From DRPG01 sp964655065 (GTDB lineage: Bacteria > Myxococcota_A > UBA796 > GCA-2862545): a stretch of 64,000 nt of DNA. Where the stretch lies: positions 1 through 64,000 of the forward strand of contig CAZZLC010000022.1 in NCBI GenBank assembly GCA_964655065.1, given 5' to 3'. Both the position numbers and the translations under genes were made by a program. How positions within the stretch are numbered: position 1 is the first letter of the stretch; each line of letters begins with the position of its first letter. Positions 8,604 to 17,296 of the stretch are shown piece by piece. The notes beneath the pieces are model-generated. The model was given only the letters and a program-made list of their open reading frames with translations. It ran no database searches and was not told where the DNA came from.

Positions 8604-11297
8604 TTAACGTCCCTCCACCGCGAAGCACCCCCGGAACCCGAGGAACGGGAGGCGCATCAGGGGCTGATCGGCCATCCGGTTCGCGCACCGTGCGTAGCGG
8701 GCCGACATGCTCCACGCGCCCCCGCGCGAGGCCAACAGCTCACGGCGCGGGCCGCCGGACGGGTCCGACCGGTCGGCCACCATCGTCTCCCAACCCGAGG
8801 CGAAGATGTCCGCCCTACACCAGTTCCGGACGCCGCCCCCTACGCCGCGTACCCCGAAAGGACTGACGTCCACGGGGAAGCTGTCGACGACGGCAGGGAG
8901 CACCCGCCCCCGGTGGCTCGAGCTGATGCAGCACCAGGACGGGTCGAGGTGGTCGCCCCACGGGAACCAGCGCCCATCCACCCCCCGGGCCGCCTTCTCC
9001 CACTCCAGCTCGTCGGGCAGGCGCCACGGCCGGCCGGTTTGCTCCGTACGCCACGCGAGGTACGCGACAGCACCGTGCCAGTCCACGTGGATCACAGGCC
9101 ACTCGGGCTGCCACGTGTCCCCGTCGGCATCGGTCTGAAGCGCGAAGCCGCCGGCGTCGGTGCGCTCGTAGAGCATCGCCCCCGGCTCCCCGTTCGTACC
9201 GATCCGCTCCCGGGGAACGTGGACGAGCGCCTCGTCCTCACGGCCCTGCTTCACGAGGTCGTCGAGGAAGTCGAGGTACTGCCGGTTCGTGACGGAGAAG
9301 CGCTGCATCACGAAGGCGTCGACCCACCGTCGGCCCGAGGGGAAGGACTGGAAGGCCTCGGGATCGCCGCCAGCCTGGAACCACCCCGCGGGGACGTAGA
9401 TCTCGTCGGGGCCGAAGTGGTCCTCCGGAGGCAGCCAGACCGGCCGCGGTTCGTCGGCCCCGGGGGGTACCCCGTCCCAGTGCCCGAGCCGCGGTACCGC
9501 GACGGGGTACCGCACGTCGGCCCGTCCCGGGTGACGGAGGATGCACGAGTAGCTGCCCAGAGGGAGGGCGACCTTGGTGAGCGGCGTCGTGCCGAGACTC
9601 CGTTCGAACACGGGCACGAGGCGCCGGTTCCGCTCCACGTAGCGGTAGATCAGCACCTCGGCCCCCGGAGGATCCGTGAGCAGGGTGAGCGCCCCATCGC
9701 CCTTCAGGTAGCGCGCACACGCCAGGCGCGTGGAGTGGTCGTCGGGCAGGGCTGCGCTGTGGGTGGCGAGGCGCAGCTTGGCGCGGGCGGCGGCCTCGCG
9801 GTCGCGCGCGACCTCGGCCTCGGCGTGCCGAGCCCGGTAGCGGTCCACGAGAGCGGCGTGGGCCTCCTCGAGTCCAGGGGCCAGCTGCAGCGCGCCGTGC
9901 AGCCCCTGGTCGACCTCGAGTCGTTTCAAGGCGGCTGCGCGCTCGGCCTCCTCCGCCTCCTTGGCCTTCGTCCAGCCGGGGGCCTTGTCCTCCTCCGGGC
10001 GCCACGGCTCGATGCCCTGGAGCAGGGACTCGCTCTCGATGCGCAGAGCCGCCGCCTCGGTCATCAGCGCCTCGACCTCCGCCTCGCGCGCCAACGCCCG
10101 CTCGGTCATGGCCAACGCCTGCTCCCGTCGACGCGCCCCGTCCAGCCACGCCTCCACGACCTCCGCGAGCTCCGAGGCGCGCTGGTAGCGATCCGCAGGC
10201 TCCCGGGACATTGCCCGTTCGCAGGCCTCGACCAGCTCCGACGGAAGCGGCGGACCGGATCGCGTCGCACTCGGCCCCTCGTCCTCGAGCAACGAGAACA
10301 CCCCCACGGTGGGTACCGGCGTGGCCCGGCCCACGGGCAGCGGCGGAGCGTGAACGACCTGATGAAGCAGGACGGCAGCGCTGTCGCCCTGGTAGGGGGG
10401 CCGGCTCGACAGGATCTCGTAGAGGATTGCGCCCAGCGCGTAGACGTCACTTCGCTCGTCGATCTCGTCCAACGCCCCGCGCGCCTGCTCGGGCGGCATG
10501 TACGCGGGCGTTCCGATGGCCCTCCCCATCTGCGTCCGGTACTCGTCGGACGCCCCCCGCGACGTCTGCACGGGCTCTACCGCGCCGCCGTCGGCCACCC
10601 CCTCGGCGCGACCGAGGACCTTGGCGAGCCCCCAGTCGAGCACGTAGGTCTCGCCCAGGGAACCGACCATCACGTTGCGCGGCGTGAGATCGCGGTGCAC
10701 GACGCCGCGTTCGTGGGCATGGGCGACCGCTCGGCACACGGACAGGAAGGCGTTCATGATCCGCCGAAACGTCCAGCCGTGCACCCCGGTCTCCCAGCGG
10801 TGGCCGCTGGCGGCGTGCACCTCGGCCACGACGTCCTGAAGCGTACGGCCCTGGACCTCCTTCATCGTGAACCACACGCGGCCGTCCGGCAACGTGCCGA
10901 TGTCGTGCACGGGCAGGATGTTGGGATGTTGAAGCTGCGCCGTCGCCTGGGCCTCCTCGAGGAACCGCACCCGTGCGGCAGGTCTGGAGACGAGCGCAGG
11001 ACGAAGCGTCTTCATCGCGAGGGTCCGATTCAGTGCCACGTCCCGCACCCGACGGACCTCGCCCATTCCCCCCTCACCGATAGGGCCGAGGTCCTCGTAG
11101 CGCCCCGCTACGGATCCGGGCTCCGCGGGTTCCACCGAGCTCGCGCTGACGGTTGCGGAGCCTGCTGGCCGGCTCGCTTCGCCAGACTCGTCGACGGCGC
11201 CCGACTGCACCAGCTGCCGGATGAAGACCTCGAGCTCGTCCGCGAACTGCCGGGGCAGTCCCTTGGAATCAGAGAAGGCACGGATCTGCGATTGCAC
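8604..11297 (-). CDS. Serine/threonine protein kinase fused to a sulfatase-modifying-factor (FGE-like) domain
   Basis: About 897 residues. Residues 67-370 are a Hanks-type kinase: glycine loop LGPIGEGGMGEV, lysine in LAMKTLRP, catalytic loop VVHRDLTPRNVMV, LDWGLAK in place of DFG, then GTPAYMPPEQAR and DERSDVYALGAILYEIL. A long Ala/Glu/Arg helical linker (about 395-560) follows, then a PEGA-like strand segment (LTLLTDPPGAEVLIYR), and a C-terminal FGE-sulfatase fold (RFSVTNRQYLDFL, WRLPDELEWEKAARG, ASRGGAWSM, LGFRGCF). The GFRCA redox cysteine pattern of true formylglycine enzymes is not kept, so this end is more likely a binding or sensing domain. I prefer the GTG at 11297 (GGAG five bases before it); an ATG at 11405 adds 36 residues with poor codon bias. 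It is followed directly by the FHA gene. Confidence 0.9.
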   Translation of the reverse strand: MQSQIRAFSDSKGLPRQFADELEVFIRQLVQSGAVDESGEASRPAGSATVSASSVEPAEPGSVAGRYEDLGPIGEGGMGEVRRVRDVALNRTLAMKTLRPALVSRPAARVRFLEEAQATAQLQHPNILPVHDIGTLPDGRVWFTMKEVQGRTLQDVVAEVHAASGHRWETGVHGWTFRRIMNAFLSVCRAVAHAHERGVVHRDLTPRNVMVGSLGETYVLDWGLAKVLGRAEGVADGGAVEPVQTSRGASDEYRTQMGRAIGTPAYMPPEQARGALDEIDERSDVYALGAILYEILSSRPPYQGDSAAVLLHQVVHAPPLPVGRATPVPTVGVFSLLEDEGPSATRSGPPLPSELVEACERAMSREPADRYQRASELAEVVEAWLDGARRREQALAMTERALAREAEVEALMTEAAALRIESESLLQGIEPWRPEEDKAPGWTKAKEAEEAERAAALKRLEVDQGLHGALQLAPGLEEAHAALVDRYRARHAEAEVARDREAAARAKLRLATHSAALPDDHSTRLACARYLKGDGALTLLTDPPGAEVLIYRYVERNRRLVPVFERSLGTTPLTKVALPLGSYSCILRHPGRADVRYPVAVPRLGHWDGVPPGADEPRPVWLPPEDHFGPDEIYVPAGWFQAGGDPEAFQSFPSGRRWVDAFVMQRFSVTNRQYLDFLDDLVKQGREDEALVHVPRERIGTNGEPGAMLYERTDAGGFALQTDADGDTWQPEWPVIHVDWHGAVAYLAWRTEQTGRPWRLPDELEWEKAARGVDGRWFPWGDHLDPSWCCISSSHRGRVLPAVVDSFPVDVSPFGVRGVGGGVRNWCRADIFASGWETMVADRSDPSGGPRRELLASRGGAWSMSARYARCANRMADQPLMRLPFLGFRGCFAVEGR

Positions 11298-11481
11298 GTA
11301 CGCTCCGGGTTCGGCCTCGGAACCCGGTATTGATCCCGGCTGCCCAAGGGCAACGGTCGACACGAGGGCTGCATGCAGGGTCGCGGGGGCCCACGATGAC
11401 GCCATTCCGGACCACCGGGGCGAGGTGGCGGTCGGATGGCCTGGGTGACTCGTCGACGTCCTCGAGCGACCGTGCCACGGC

Positions 11482-12816
11482 TCAACCTGCCGCGAGCGCA
11501 GGTCGCCGGCCCCGGACCATGGCGCTCAGCACCCCCGTCGCGGCTCGCACGGGACCCATCCACGGAATGCGGGTCCGCTCGAGCAGCGAAACGACTCGCT
11601 GTGCGTCGTGGTCATCGCTCTGTTCGAGCACGAGCGTCGGCACCAACCGACCGGACAACAGCCCGGCCCCCACACCGCTGCTCCCGCCGTAGCCGATGTT
11701 GAGCACGATGTTGGGGTGCCGCTCGGCTCGCCGCACGATCGGCGCCTCGGAACCGTTCTGCTGCACGGCACCTCCCCAAGCCGCCACCAGCGGAACCTCG
11801 GCCAAGAAGGGAAACCGCTTCACCATCGTCCGGTGGATCTTGCGGAACGAGCGTTCGTGGCGGTCGTCGTCGAGCGTGTTGCCCGTACCGCGGTCGATGC
11901 CACCGAACAGCAGACGCCCGTCGTGAATCCGCCCGTACATGAAGGACAGCGACGGGTCAGCAAACGGCCGTCGCGAAGGGCTGATCTGGTTGAGCTGCTC
12001 GGCGGACAGCTGCTCGGTGGCCATCAGGTACGTGTGGAACAGCTTGGTCTTCGGCACGGGCACCTCGAGCGCCAACTCCGTGCGATTGATGTACGCGTTG
12101 GTCGTCAGCACGGCCTTCTCCGCGCGCACCACGCCCCGAGGCGTCCTCACCGTCACGCCCTTGGGATTGCTGTCGATCGCAACCGCGGGTGTGTGCTCGA
12201 AGACACTTCCCCCGCGCCGCATCAAGATGGTCTGCATCCCTCGGACCAGCTTGTAGGGCTGGACCGTCACCACCGGAAACGCGAGCAGCGCCCGGGCCGA
12301 GCGCCCGATCTGGTCGGCTACTTCGTCGCCCTCGTAGAGGCGCGCGTCCAACCCCGCGGCCCGGGTCAACGTCTCTGACCAGCGAATGCTGGCGACCTCC
12401 AGGAAGTTGCGCGCCACGATCCGAAGGTGGGTGGGCGTCCACTCGGCGTCGATGTTCTCCTGCTGCAGCAGGGCGCCCATCTTCTCCAGGCGGTCGGTGG
12501 TCATGCTCGACGCCAGCCGCACGTTCGCCGACCGTTCCTTGTCGGACAGATCCTCCAACAGCCACCCGACCGGAGGCATGTTCATCAGCACGCCGCCGTT
12601 ACGCCCGCTAGCTCCGTAGCCGATGTGCTGGGCCTCGATGAGCGTCACGCGCAGGTCGGGCTGCTGCTCGAGCAGCCCCAGCCCCGTGGCCAAGCCCGCC
12701 ACGCCCCCGCCGATCACGACCACGTCCGTGTCGTGCTCACCTTCCAGCGCCGGCGTCGCCTCGCGGGAATCGTTCATCGTCCAGTAGGACTGCACGTAGG
12801 GAAAGCTGTTGGCCAA
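11482..12816 (-). CDS. FAD-dependent amine/amino-acid oxidoreductase (DAO family)
   Basis: A 444-residue flavoprotein of the DAO/DadA family, closest in style to gamma-glutamylputrescine oxidase PuuB: N-terminal segment SYW...PALEGEHDTD, FAD-binding DVVVIGGGVAGLATGLGLLE, GYGASGRNGGVL, the AVLTTNAYINR strand, GRLLFGGIDR and the C-terminal FAD motif NIGYGGSSGVGAGLLSG. It should oxidise a secondary amine or D-amino acid in the cytoplasm with release of H2O2. The start is a TTG at 12816 with GGGAG seven bases before it, and the N-terminal extension matches PuuB-type proteins, which supports it over the internal ATG. It is divergent from a LysR gene 120 bases away, which probably regulates it. Confidence 0.9.
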   Translation of the reverse strand: MANSFPYVQSYWTMNDSREATPALEGEHDTDVVVIGGGVAGLATGLGLLEQQPDLRVTLIEAQHIGYGASGRNGGVLMNMPPVGWLLEDLSDKERSANVRLASSMTTDRLEKMGALLQQENIDAEWTPTHLRIVARNFLEVASIRWSETLTRAAGLDARLYEGDEVADQIGRSARALLAFPVVTVQPYKLVRGMQTILMRRGGSVFEHTPAVAIDSNPKGVTVRTPRGVVRAEKAVLTTNAYINRTELALEVPVPKTKLFHTYLMATEQLSAEQLNQISPSRRPFADPSLSFMYGRIHDGRLLFGGIDRGTGNTLDDDRHERSFRKIHRTMVKRFPFLAEVPLVAAWGGAVQQNGSEAPIVRRAERHPNIVLNIGYGGSSGVGAGLLSGRLVPTLVLEQSDDHDAQRVVSLLERTRIPWMGPVRAATGVLSAMVRGRRPALAAG

Positions 12817-12935
12817 CGTCTCGCTCCCGTTTCAGGTCTGCAGGTGTCGTACTGACGGGGTCGTGGAACAACGATGGCCACCGATGGCCCTCTAGTGGTA
12901 CACGTCCTGCCACCCCCCTCCTCCCGAGCGCGCGT

Positions 12936-13805
12936 ATGGACCTCACCGAGGACAGATGCCTCATTGCCTTGGCAGACCGAGGCACCATCAAGGGGGCTGC
13001 TGCGGAGCTGGGGCTCTCGCGGGCGACCGTCCGGCGGCGGATCCAGGCGCTGGAGCGTCGCCTGGGGGTGGCGTTGATGAGCGCGGGCGACCTGCAGGTC
13101 GAGCTCACCGACGCGGGGGCCCTGTACGTCGAAGAGTCGCGCTACCTCGTGCGGCACGCGGCAGACCTCGAAGCGCTGATCCGGACCAGAGGGACGGTAC
13201 CGTCGGGCCGCGTTCGCTTGGCGACCCCCATCGGCTCGGCGGGGACCGAGTTCGCGATTGTGCTCGAGCAACTCGCCATCCGTTACCCCGACCTGCGCTT
13301 CGAGCTGTGGTTCACGGACGACCCCGTGATGGCCTTGGCCTCCGGGGCCGACCTGGCCATTGTGTTCGGCCAGTACCCGCTCGGCGACTGGAGGGTCACC
13401 GCCCTTGGCGACGTCCACCTCCGTGCGTTTGCCAGCCCGGACTACCTGGCCCGGGCGGGCCAGGCCCGGACGCTGGACGACCTCCGACACCACCGACTTC
13501 TTCATGCCACCGCCCTTCCCACGAAGGCCTCCACGTGGCCGACGCTCGATGGCGGAACCGTGCCCATCGACCCCTGGCTCACCACCACCGACATGGACGC
13601 AGTGCGGCAAGCGGTGGTCGCGTCACTCGGCGTGGGGCTCGTGTTCGCAGACTTGGTGGAAAGCACTCTGAAGCCCGTGCTGCCCCACGTCATCGGAGCG
13701 ACGCTCAAGGCTTGGGCGCTGACCACCCCGGTCGGAGCGAAGCTGGCTCGCGTGCGCGCCGTGATCGACGAGGCACGCCGATACCTGCTGGACGAGGACC
13801 TGTAG
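12936..13805 (+). CDS. LysR-family transcriptional regulator
   Basis: 289 residues. The N-terminal helix-turn-helix reads IALADRGTIKGAAAELGLSR and ATVRRRIQALERRLGV, followed by a LysR effector-binding domain (SGRVRLATPIGSAGTEFAI, LAIVFGQYPLGDWRVTAL, LGVGLVFADLVESTL). It fits the usual family length of about 290-310. It is transcribed away from the flavin oxidase gene with a 119-base spacer, the standard LysR arrangement, so the oxidase is the probable target. No clear T-N11-A site could be picked with confidence in the spacer. Confidence 0.9.
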   Translation: MDLTEDRCLIALADRGTIKGAAAELGLSRATVRRRIQALERRLGVALMSAGDLQVELTDAGALYVEESRYLVRHAADLEALIRTRGTVPSGRVRLATPIGSAGTEFAIVLEQLAIRYPDLRFELWFTDDPVMALASGADLAIVFGQYPLGDWRVTALGDVHLRAFASPDYLARAGQARTLDDLRHHRLLHATALPTKASTWPTLDGGTVPIDPWLTTTDMDAVRQAVVASLGVGLVFADLVESTLKPVLPHVIGATLKAWALTTPVGAKLARVRAVIDEARRYLLDEDL

Positions 13806-14132
13806 TGTAGCGTTCGGCCCCCGGTCGCCTTGGTACGGGTCATCTCCGCGTTGCCGCGTCGGGCATCGGGACCCGGGTTAGGACCGTGGAGTCACGAAAG
13901 GCGGGAGCTGCCTTGGTGATTGCGGTCACCGTGTTTCTCGTCGGCATCTCGTTGCGGCCGGATTCGCCGACCGAGACTCGGGTGCTCCTTCACTGGCCTG
14001 CTCTCACCACGGGGTCCAAGCGAGAGCCGCATCGCGGCGCGAGGGAACCGCTGGAAGTTCAGCGGCCGCGTCCGCTGGGGGGTTGCGGGTCGGCCGGCCG
14101 CGCCGATACGCCATCCGGCTTCGGGAGGGGCA
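13806..14132. other. Intergenic stretch, no supported gene
   Basis: About 325 bases between the LysR gene and the small basic protein. A GTG at 13886 opens a short hydrophobic stretch (ALVIAVTVFLVG), but no stop follows it in frame until 15046 and codon quality drops at once, so I do not call it. It may be the relic of a membrane protein N-terminus. Confidence 0.35.
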
Positions 14133-14324
14133 ATGGCGCGACGAACTCGGATCGGCGACGTTCGACAGGTCGAGGCCGCCGACGACTTCGAGCAGGTGGT
14201 GCGCGACAAGCGGTCCACCAAGCGCGCGAGCAAGCGCAAGGGAACCCAGCGACACCGCCACTACGTGAACACCATGCTGCGACACCTCGTCGCCGACGTC
14301 GGCGACGACGCGACCGACCCGTGA
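14133..14324 (+). CDS. Small basic protein of unknown function, translationally coupled
   Basis: A 63-residue, strongly basic protein (MARRTRIGDVRQ ... RASKRKGTQRHRHYVN) with an acidic C-terminus. The ATG at 14133 has GGGAGGGG three to four bases before it. Its TGA overlaps the GTG of the next gene (GTGA, four bases), so the two are probably made together. The charge suggests binding to nucleic acid, but no family is recognised. The gene is too small to be sure of on its own; the start signal and overlap are the main support. Confidence 0.6.
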   Translation: MARRTRIGDVRQVEAADDFEQVVRDKRSTKRASKRKGTQRHRHYVNTMLRHLVADVGDDATDP

Positions 14325-15046
14325 ACGTCGTCCACACCACCGACGCGTTCCCGAGGTCCTGGAGCCGTTCGCTGTTCCTGGCAGGACCGAGCCCTCGAAC
14401 CGCCTCCACGCTCCCGTCGTGGCGCCCGAGAGCCCTCGACCGGCTCCGGGCGGTCGGCTTCGATGGCGCAGTCTTCGTACCCGAGCCGCCCCCGGGACGA
14501 CCCTGGCCGTCCGACACCTCGGCGAGCACACAGTGGGAGCTCGAGGCGCTCGCCTTCGCCGACGTCATCGCCTTCTGGGTTCCGCGGGACCTGACGCAGA
14601 TGCCCGGCTTCACCACCAACGTGGAGTTCGGGGCCTGGGTGGGGAGCCGCAAGGTCGTCCTCGGGCATCCCCCGGATGCGCCGCTGACCAGCTATCTCGA
14701 CGTGCTGGCGGAGCGGGTCGACCGGCAAGCTCCCGCCCCCACCCTCGACGCGACCCTGGCCGCGGCGATGGAGCGGCTCGGTCCGGGCGCAGCGAGGTCC
14801 GACGGGGAACGCCACGTGCCCCTCGACGTGTGGCGCATGGCCTCGTTCCAATACTGGTACGGGAAGCTGGCCGAGCGAAGTCGACTCGTCGAGGCCACCG
14901 TGCGCTGGGTGCGCCGACGGTCCGGGCGGCTCGACGTCGCGCTCGTCGACGTCTCGACCGACACGGGGGAGCGCTCGGTGGCGCAGACCCTGGTCTTCAC
15001 CGAGATCCCCGATGCGCTACAGCTGCAGACGGTTCCGTCCCCATGA
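14321..15046 (+). CDS. Nucleoside 2-deoxyribosyltransferase-like protein
   Basis: A 241-residue protein from the GTG at 14321. The first 130 residues read SLFLAGPSPR ... WRPRALDRLRAVGFDGAVFVPEP ... WELEALAFADVIAFWVPRDL ... TNVEFGAW ... RKVVLGHPPDA. This is the pattern of the nucleoside 2-deoxyribosyltransferase-like fold (Nuc_deoxyrib_tr2 type), which cleaves or transfers N-glycosidic bonds; the conserved Glu in NVEFG is in the place of the catalytic Glu. The C-terminal 100 residues contain PLDVWRMASFQYWYGKL and are unassigned. It overlaps the upstream small gene by four bases. Such enzymes salvage nucleosides but also occur near modification or defence genes. The substrate is unknown. Confidence 0.75.
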   Translation: MNVVHTTDAFPRSWSRSLFLAGPSPRTASTLPSWRPRALDRLRAVGFDGAVFVPEPPPGRPWPSDTSASTQWELEALAFADVIAFWVPRDLTQMPGFTTNVEFGAWVGSRKVVLGHPPDAPLTSYLDVLAERVDRQAPAPTLDATLAAAMERLGPGAARSDGERHVPLDVWRMASFQYWYGKLAERSRLVEATVRWVRRRSGRLDVALVDVSTDTGERSVAQTLVFTEIPDALQLQTVPSP

Positions 15047-15170
15047 CGACATTGACGTCTGGGCGCCCTCGGTCTCGGCCGGCAGTCGACTTCGTCGCCT
15101 CCGCGCTCGGCTTCGCGAAGCGCGCTCTGCGCGTCTCGCCATCGCTTCGCTCACGGGACAACGCAGCACG

Positions 15171-15503
15171 ATGAGCCCACCGGAACCCCAGCTCCCCCTC
15201 TTCGACCCCGGCGACCGCGAGGTGCTGCAGGCGGACTACCTCGCGCTTTGTCGAAGCGAGCTGCCCGCGCGAGCAGCTCGAGAGGGATGGCCGCTGCGGC
15301 TCGACCATTGCTTTGCGAGAGTGATCCTCGACGAGGTCTTCGACGACGTCTGGTACGCCCACGTCACGCAGCGACCGGCCTATCGCGCCCTCTCGACGGG
15401 TCAGCTTCGACGGGCACTCGCCATCGGTCGGTCCATCCTCGACGAGGGCCGAGAGAGGCTCGAAGAGCTGAACCGCCGGAGCCTCCGACGCCGCGGGAAG
15501 TGA
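15171..15503 (+). CDS. Small conserved protein of unknown function
   Basis: 110 residues from the ATG at 15171. Recognisable segments are LRLDHCFARVILDEVFDDVWY and the C-terminal end LNRRSLRRRGK; I have an impression of small conserved proteins with this pattern in several phyla, but no function comes with them. The conserved DHCF and WY residues look like a binding site. It sits 125 bases after the deoxyribosyltransferase-like gene on the same strand and may belong to the same accessory patch. Start choice is moderate: the region before it lacks a strong GGAGG. Confidence 0.65.
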   Translation: MSPPEPQLPLFDPGDREVLQADYLALCRSELPARAAREGWPLRLDHCFARVILDEVFDDVWYAHVTQRPAYRALSTGQLRRALAIGRSILDEGRERLEELNRRSLRRRGK

Positions 15504-15544
15504 GACGGGCTGGCGTAGCCGGACTGGGCGCACCGCCAGCGCCC

Positions 15545-15778
15545 TCACGAGGGGGCCGCGGTCGCGAGCCACGCCTGTTGCAGCAACCACGCGCCCATCA
15601 ATAGTGGAAGCACCGTGTAGCAGAACCAGTGCAGCGCGGTGCCGGCCACCGGCCCGAACTGGCGGCGCATCGGCTCCATCTTCGTGTAGGGGCCCTGCCC
15701 GGGTGTCACGAAGCGCGCGACCAACGTAGTCAGTCCGTAGATCACCGAGAGCGTTCCGACGATCAGATCCTGTTGCAT
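15545..15778 (-). CDS. Small two-helix membrane protein
   Basis: 77 residues with two predicted transmembrane helices (IVGTLSVIYGLTTLVARFV near residues 6-24 and LHWFCYTVLPLLMGAWLLQ near 49-67), joined by a polar loop containing GPYTKMEPMRRQFG. GGAGG stands seven bases before the ATG, a strong start signal. The family is not known to me; it is of a kind often annotated as a small inner membrane protein. It converges with the small gene ending at 15503. Confidence 0.7.
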   Translation of the reverse strand: MQQDLIVGTLSVIYGLTTLVARFVTPGQGPYTKMEPMRRQFGPVAGTALHWFCYTVLPLLMGAWLLQQAWLATAAPS

Positions 15779-16151
15779 GCAGCCGCCTCCACTGCGCGGT
15801 CGTATCGAACCGCAATGGCGAACGGGACCGGGAGGCGGCCAGGCAGGAGCGCCCAGGCCTCGAGGACGAGACGGTCTTCCGGGACATCCCGCTCGCGCAG
15901 GAGAGCGCGAATACGGGTTGGAGAGGCGAGTGGACGAGGAGGACCTTGCCCAGCCGCTTGCGGGCCAGCCCTACGTCTGGGGGTGTGCTGGCCCACGACC
16001 TCATGGTCGGCGGTTTGGTGGCGGGGCAGATCTTCGGCCTGCCTTTTTCCGGGGCCCCGGGGAGGTGTCACCTTCGGTCGGGACCCGTGGGGCCGCCCGG
16101 CCACCCGGTGGGGGCGCCCGTCGTGGAGGCGGATCCGCCGGCTGGGTCGCA
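15779..16151. other. Intergenic stretch, no supported gene
   Basis: About 370 bases. One minus-strand frame ending at 15763 gives a sensible looking tail (ALLRERDVPEDRLVLEAWAL) just before the small membrane gene, but it has no supported start and its upstream part is arginine/proline junk. It may be the end of a decayed gene. Confidence 0.3.
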
Positions 16152-16394
16152 TCACTCGTTGGGCGGATCGCCACGGAGTGCCCGCAACATCGCTCGCTGG
16201 GCGTCGTAGAGGCTCGGCTCGCCGAGCAGCGACAGGACCAGCTGGAGATCGAGGCCGGGAAGCTGCTCGCTGCGTTGCAGCTCGACGTAGTCGTCGCCCC
16301 GGAGCACGTGGACACGCAAGGCCCCGCGACGCCACGTCCACACCTCGGGCACCCCGACTCGGTGACGCCGGGGGGCGGCTTGCCGTTCGCCGGT
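16152..16394 (-). pseudogene. Uma2-family (DUF820) protein, C-terminal remnant
   Basis: The minus-strand frame ending at 16152 reads RVGVPEVWTWRRGALRVHVL, then YVELQRSEQLPGLDLQLVL, which is the C-terminal half of an Uma2/DUF820 protein, a restriction-endonuclease-like family frequent in Cyanobacteria and Myxococcota. The N-terminal half with the catalytic Asp and GxxxxP motif is not found upstream, where the next gene begins on the other strand. It is a truncated copy, about 75 codons long, and probably inactive. Confidence 0.6.
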
Positions 16395-16459
16395 GTCGTC
16401 CCCACGTGGCCTGGCGCCGCGAACGGCGTGCGTAGGGCCTTGCGAGAAGCTGGAGTGCT

Positions 16460-17296
16460 ATGGGGCTTCCTCGGAGGAAGGCTGTCTTGGCACGTTCACT
16501 GTCCGTCTCGCACGCGTGGGACCTGGTCGCGTCGGGCTACCTCCAGCACAACCTCGAGAGCTTCACGCACTTCGCCCAGCGTGCCTTCGAGCTCGTTCCG
16601 ATCGGCCCGACGGACCGCGTCGTCGACGTCGCGTGCGGACCGGGCTCCCTGACCCTCCCTGCGGCCCAGCTGGCCCGTCGGGTGGACGCGCTGGACTTCA
16701 GCAGCGAGATGCTCTCGCACCTGCGTCAGCGGCTCGCCGACGCTGGAATCGACAACGTCGAGGTCACGCAGGGGGACGGTCAGGCGCTGCCCTTCGACGA
16801 CGCCTCGTTCGATGCCGGGTTCTCGATGTTCGGTCTGGTGTTCTTTCCCGATCGGGCCAAGGGCTTTGCCGAGCTGCGGCGCGTGTTGCGTCCCGGTGCC
16901 CACGCAGTCGTGTCGAGCTGGGCTCCGATGGACGACATCAGGGTGCTCCGGGTGATGTTCGAGGCGCTGTACGATGCCGCGCCCGAGCTCGCCCCCACCG
17001 AGCCGCCCCCTCCACCGTCGCTCTCGACCGCCGCCAGCGTGATCGACGAGATGTCGGCGCCGGGCTTCGCGGTCGAGGTGACCGAGGTCACCCGACGGAT
17101 CGAGGCAGCATCGATGGAGGAGATGCTCGTGTCCTCACGAGAGGCCTTTGCGCCCCTCTGTCTGATTGCGGAACAGCTCGGCGACCGCTTCGACGGCGTC
17201 TGGGATCAGGTCCGTGCATCGATGGTAGCGGAGATCGGCCCAGGCCCGGTGGCCTTCGACATGCGGGCGCTGTTTGGCATCGGGCGCGCGGTGTGA
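16460..17296 (+). CDS. Class I SAM-dependent methyltransferase
   Basis: 278 residues. SAM-binding motif I is VVDVACGPGSLTLPAAQLAR, followed by VDALDFSSEML, the acidic loop VEVTQGDGQALPFDD, and motif IV/V region FGLVFFPDRAKGFAELRRVL then LRPGAHAVVSSWAP. This is the UbiE/Methyltransf_11 pattern, so the protein should methylate a small molecule in the cytoplasm; the substrate cannot be told. ATG at 16460 has GGAG four bases before it. It lies between the Uma2 remnant on the other strand and the bacterioferritin gene (224 bases downstream). Confidence 0.88.
   Translation: MGLPRRKAVLARSLSVSHAWDLVASGYLQHNLESFTHFAQRAFELVPIGPTDRVVDVACGPGSLTLPAAQLARRVDALDFSSEMLSHLRQRLADAGIDNVEVTQGDGQALPFDDASFDAGFSMFGLVFFPDRAKGFAELRRVLRPGAHAVVSSWAPMDDIRVLRVMFEALYDAAPELAPTEPPPPPSLSTAASVIDEMSAPGFAVEVTEVTRRIEAASMEEMLVSSREAFAPLCLIAEQLGDRFDGVWDQVRASMVAEIGPGPVAFDMRALFGIGRAV

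Noticed and set aside
8913..11333. An 806-codon plus-strand frame opposite the kinase-FGE gene
   Set aside because: No family motif is found and the minus-strand gene has complete kinase motifs, so this is a coding shadow.
13886..14320. An upstream extension of the deoxyribosyltransferase-like gene
   Set aside because: The frame is open but contains a stray hydrophobic stretch and Arg/Pro-rich junk, and the better GTG at 14321 overlaps the stop of a well-supported small gene.
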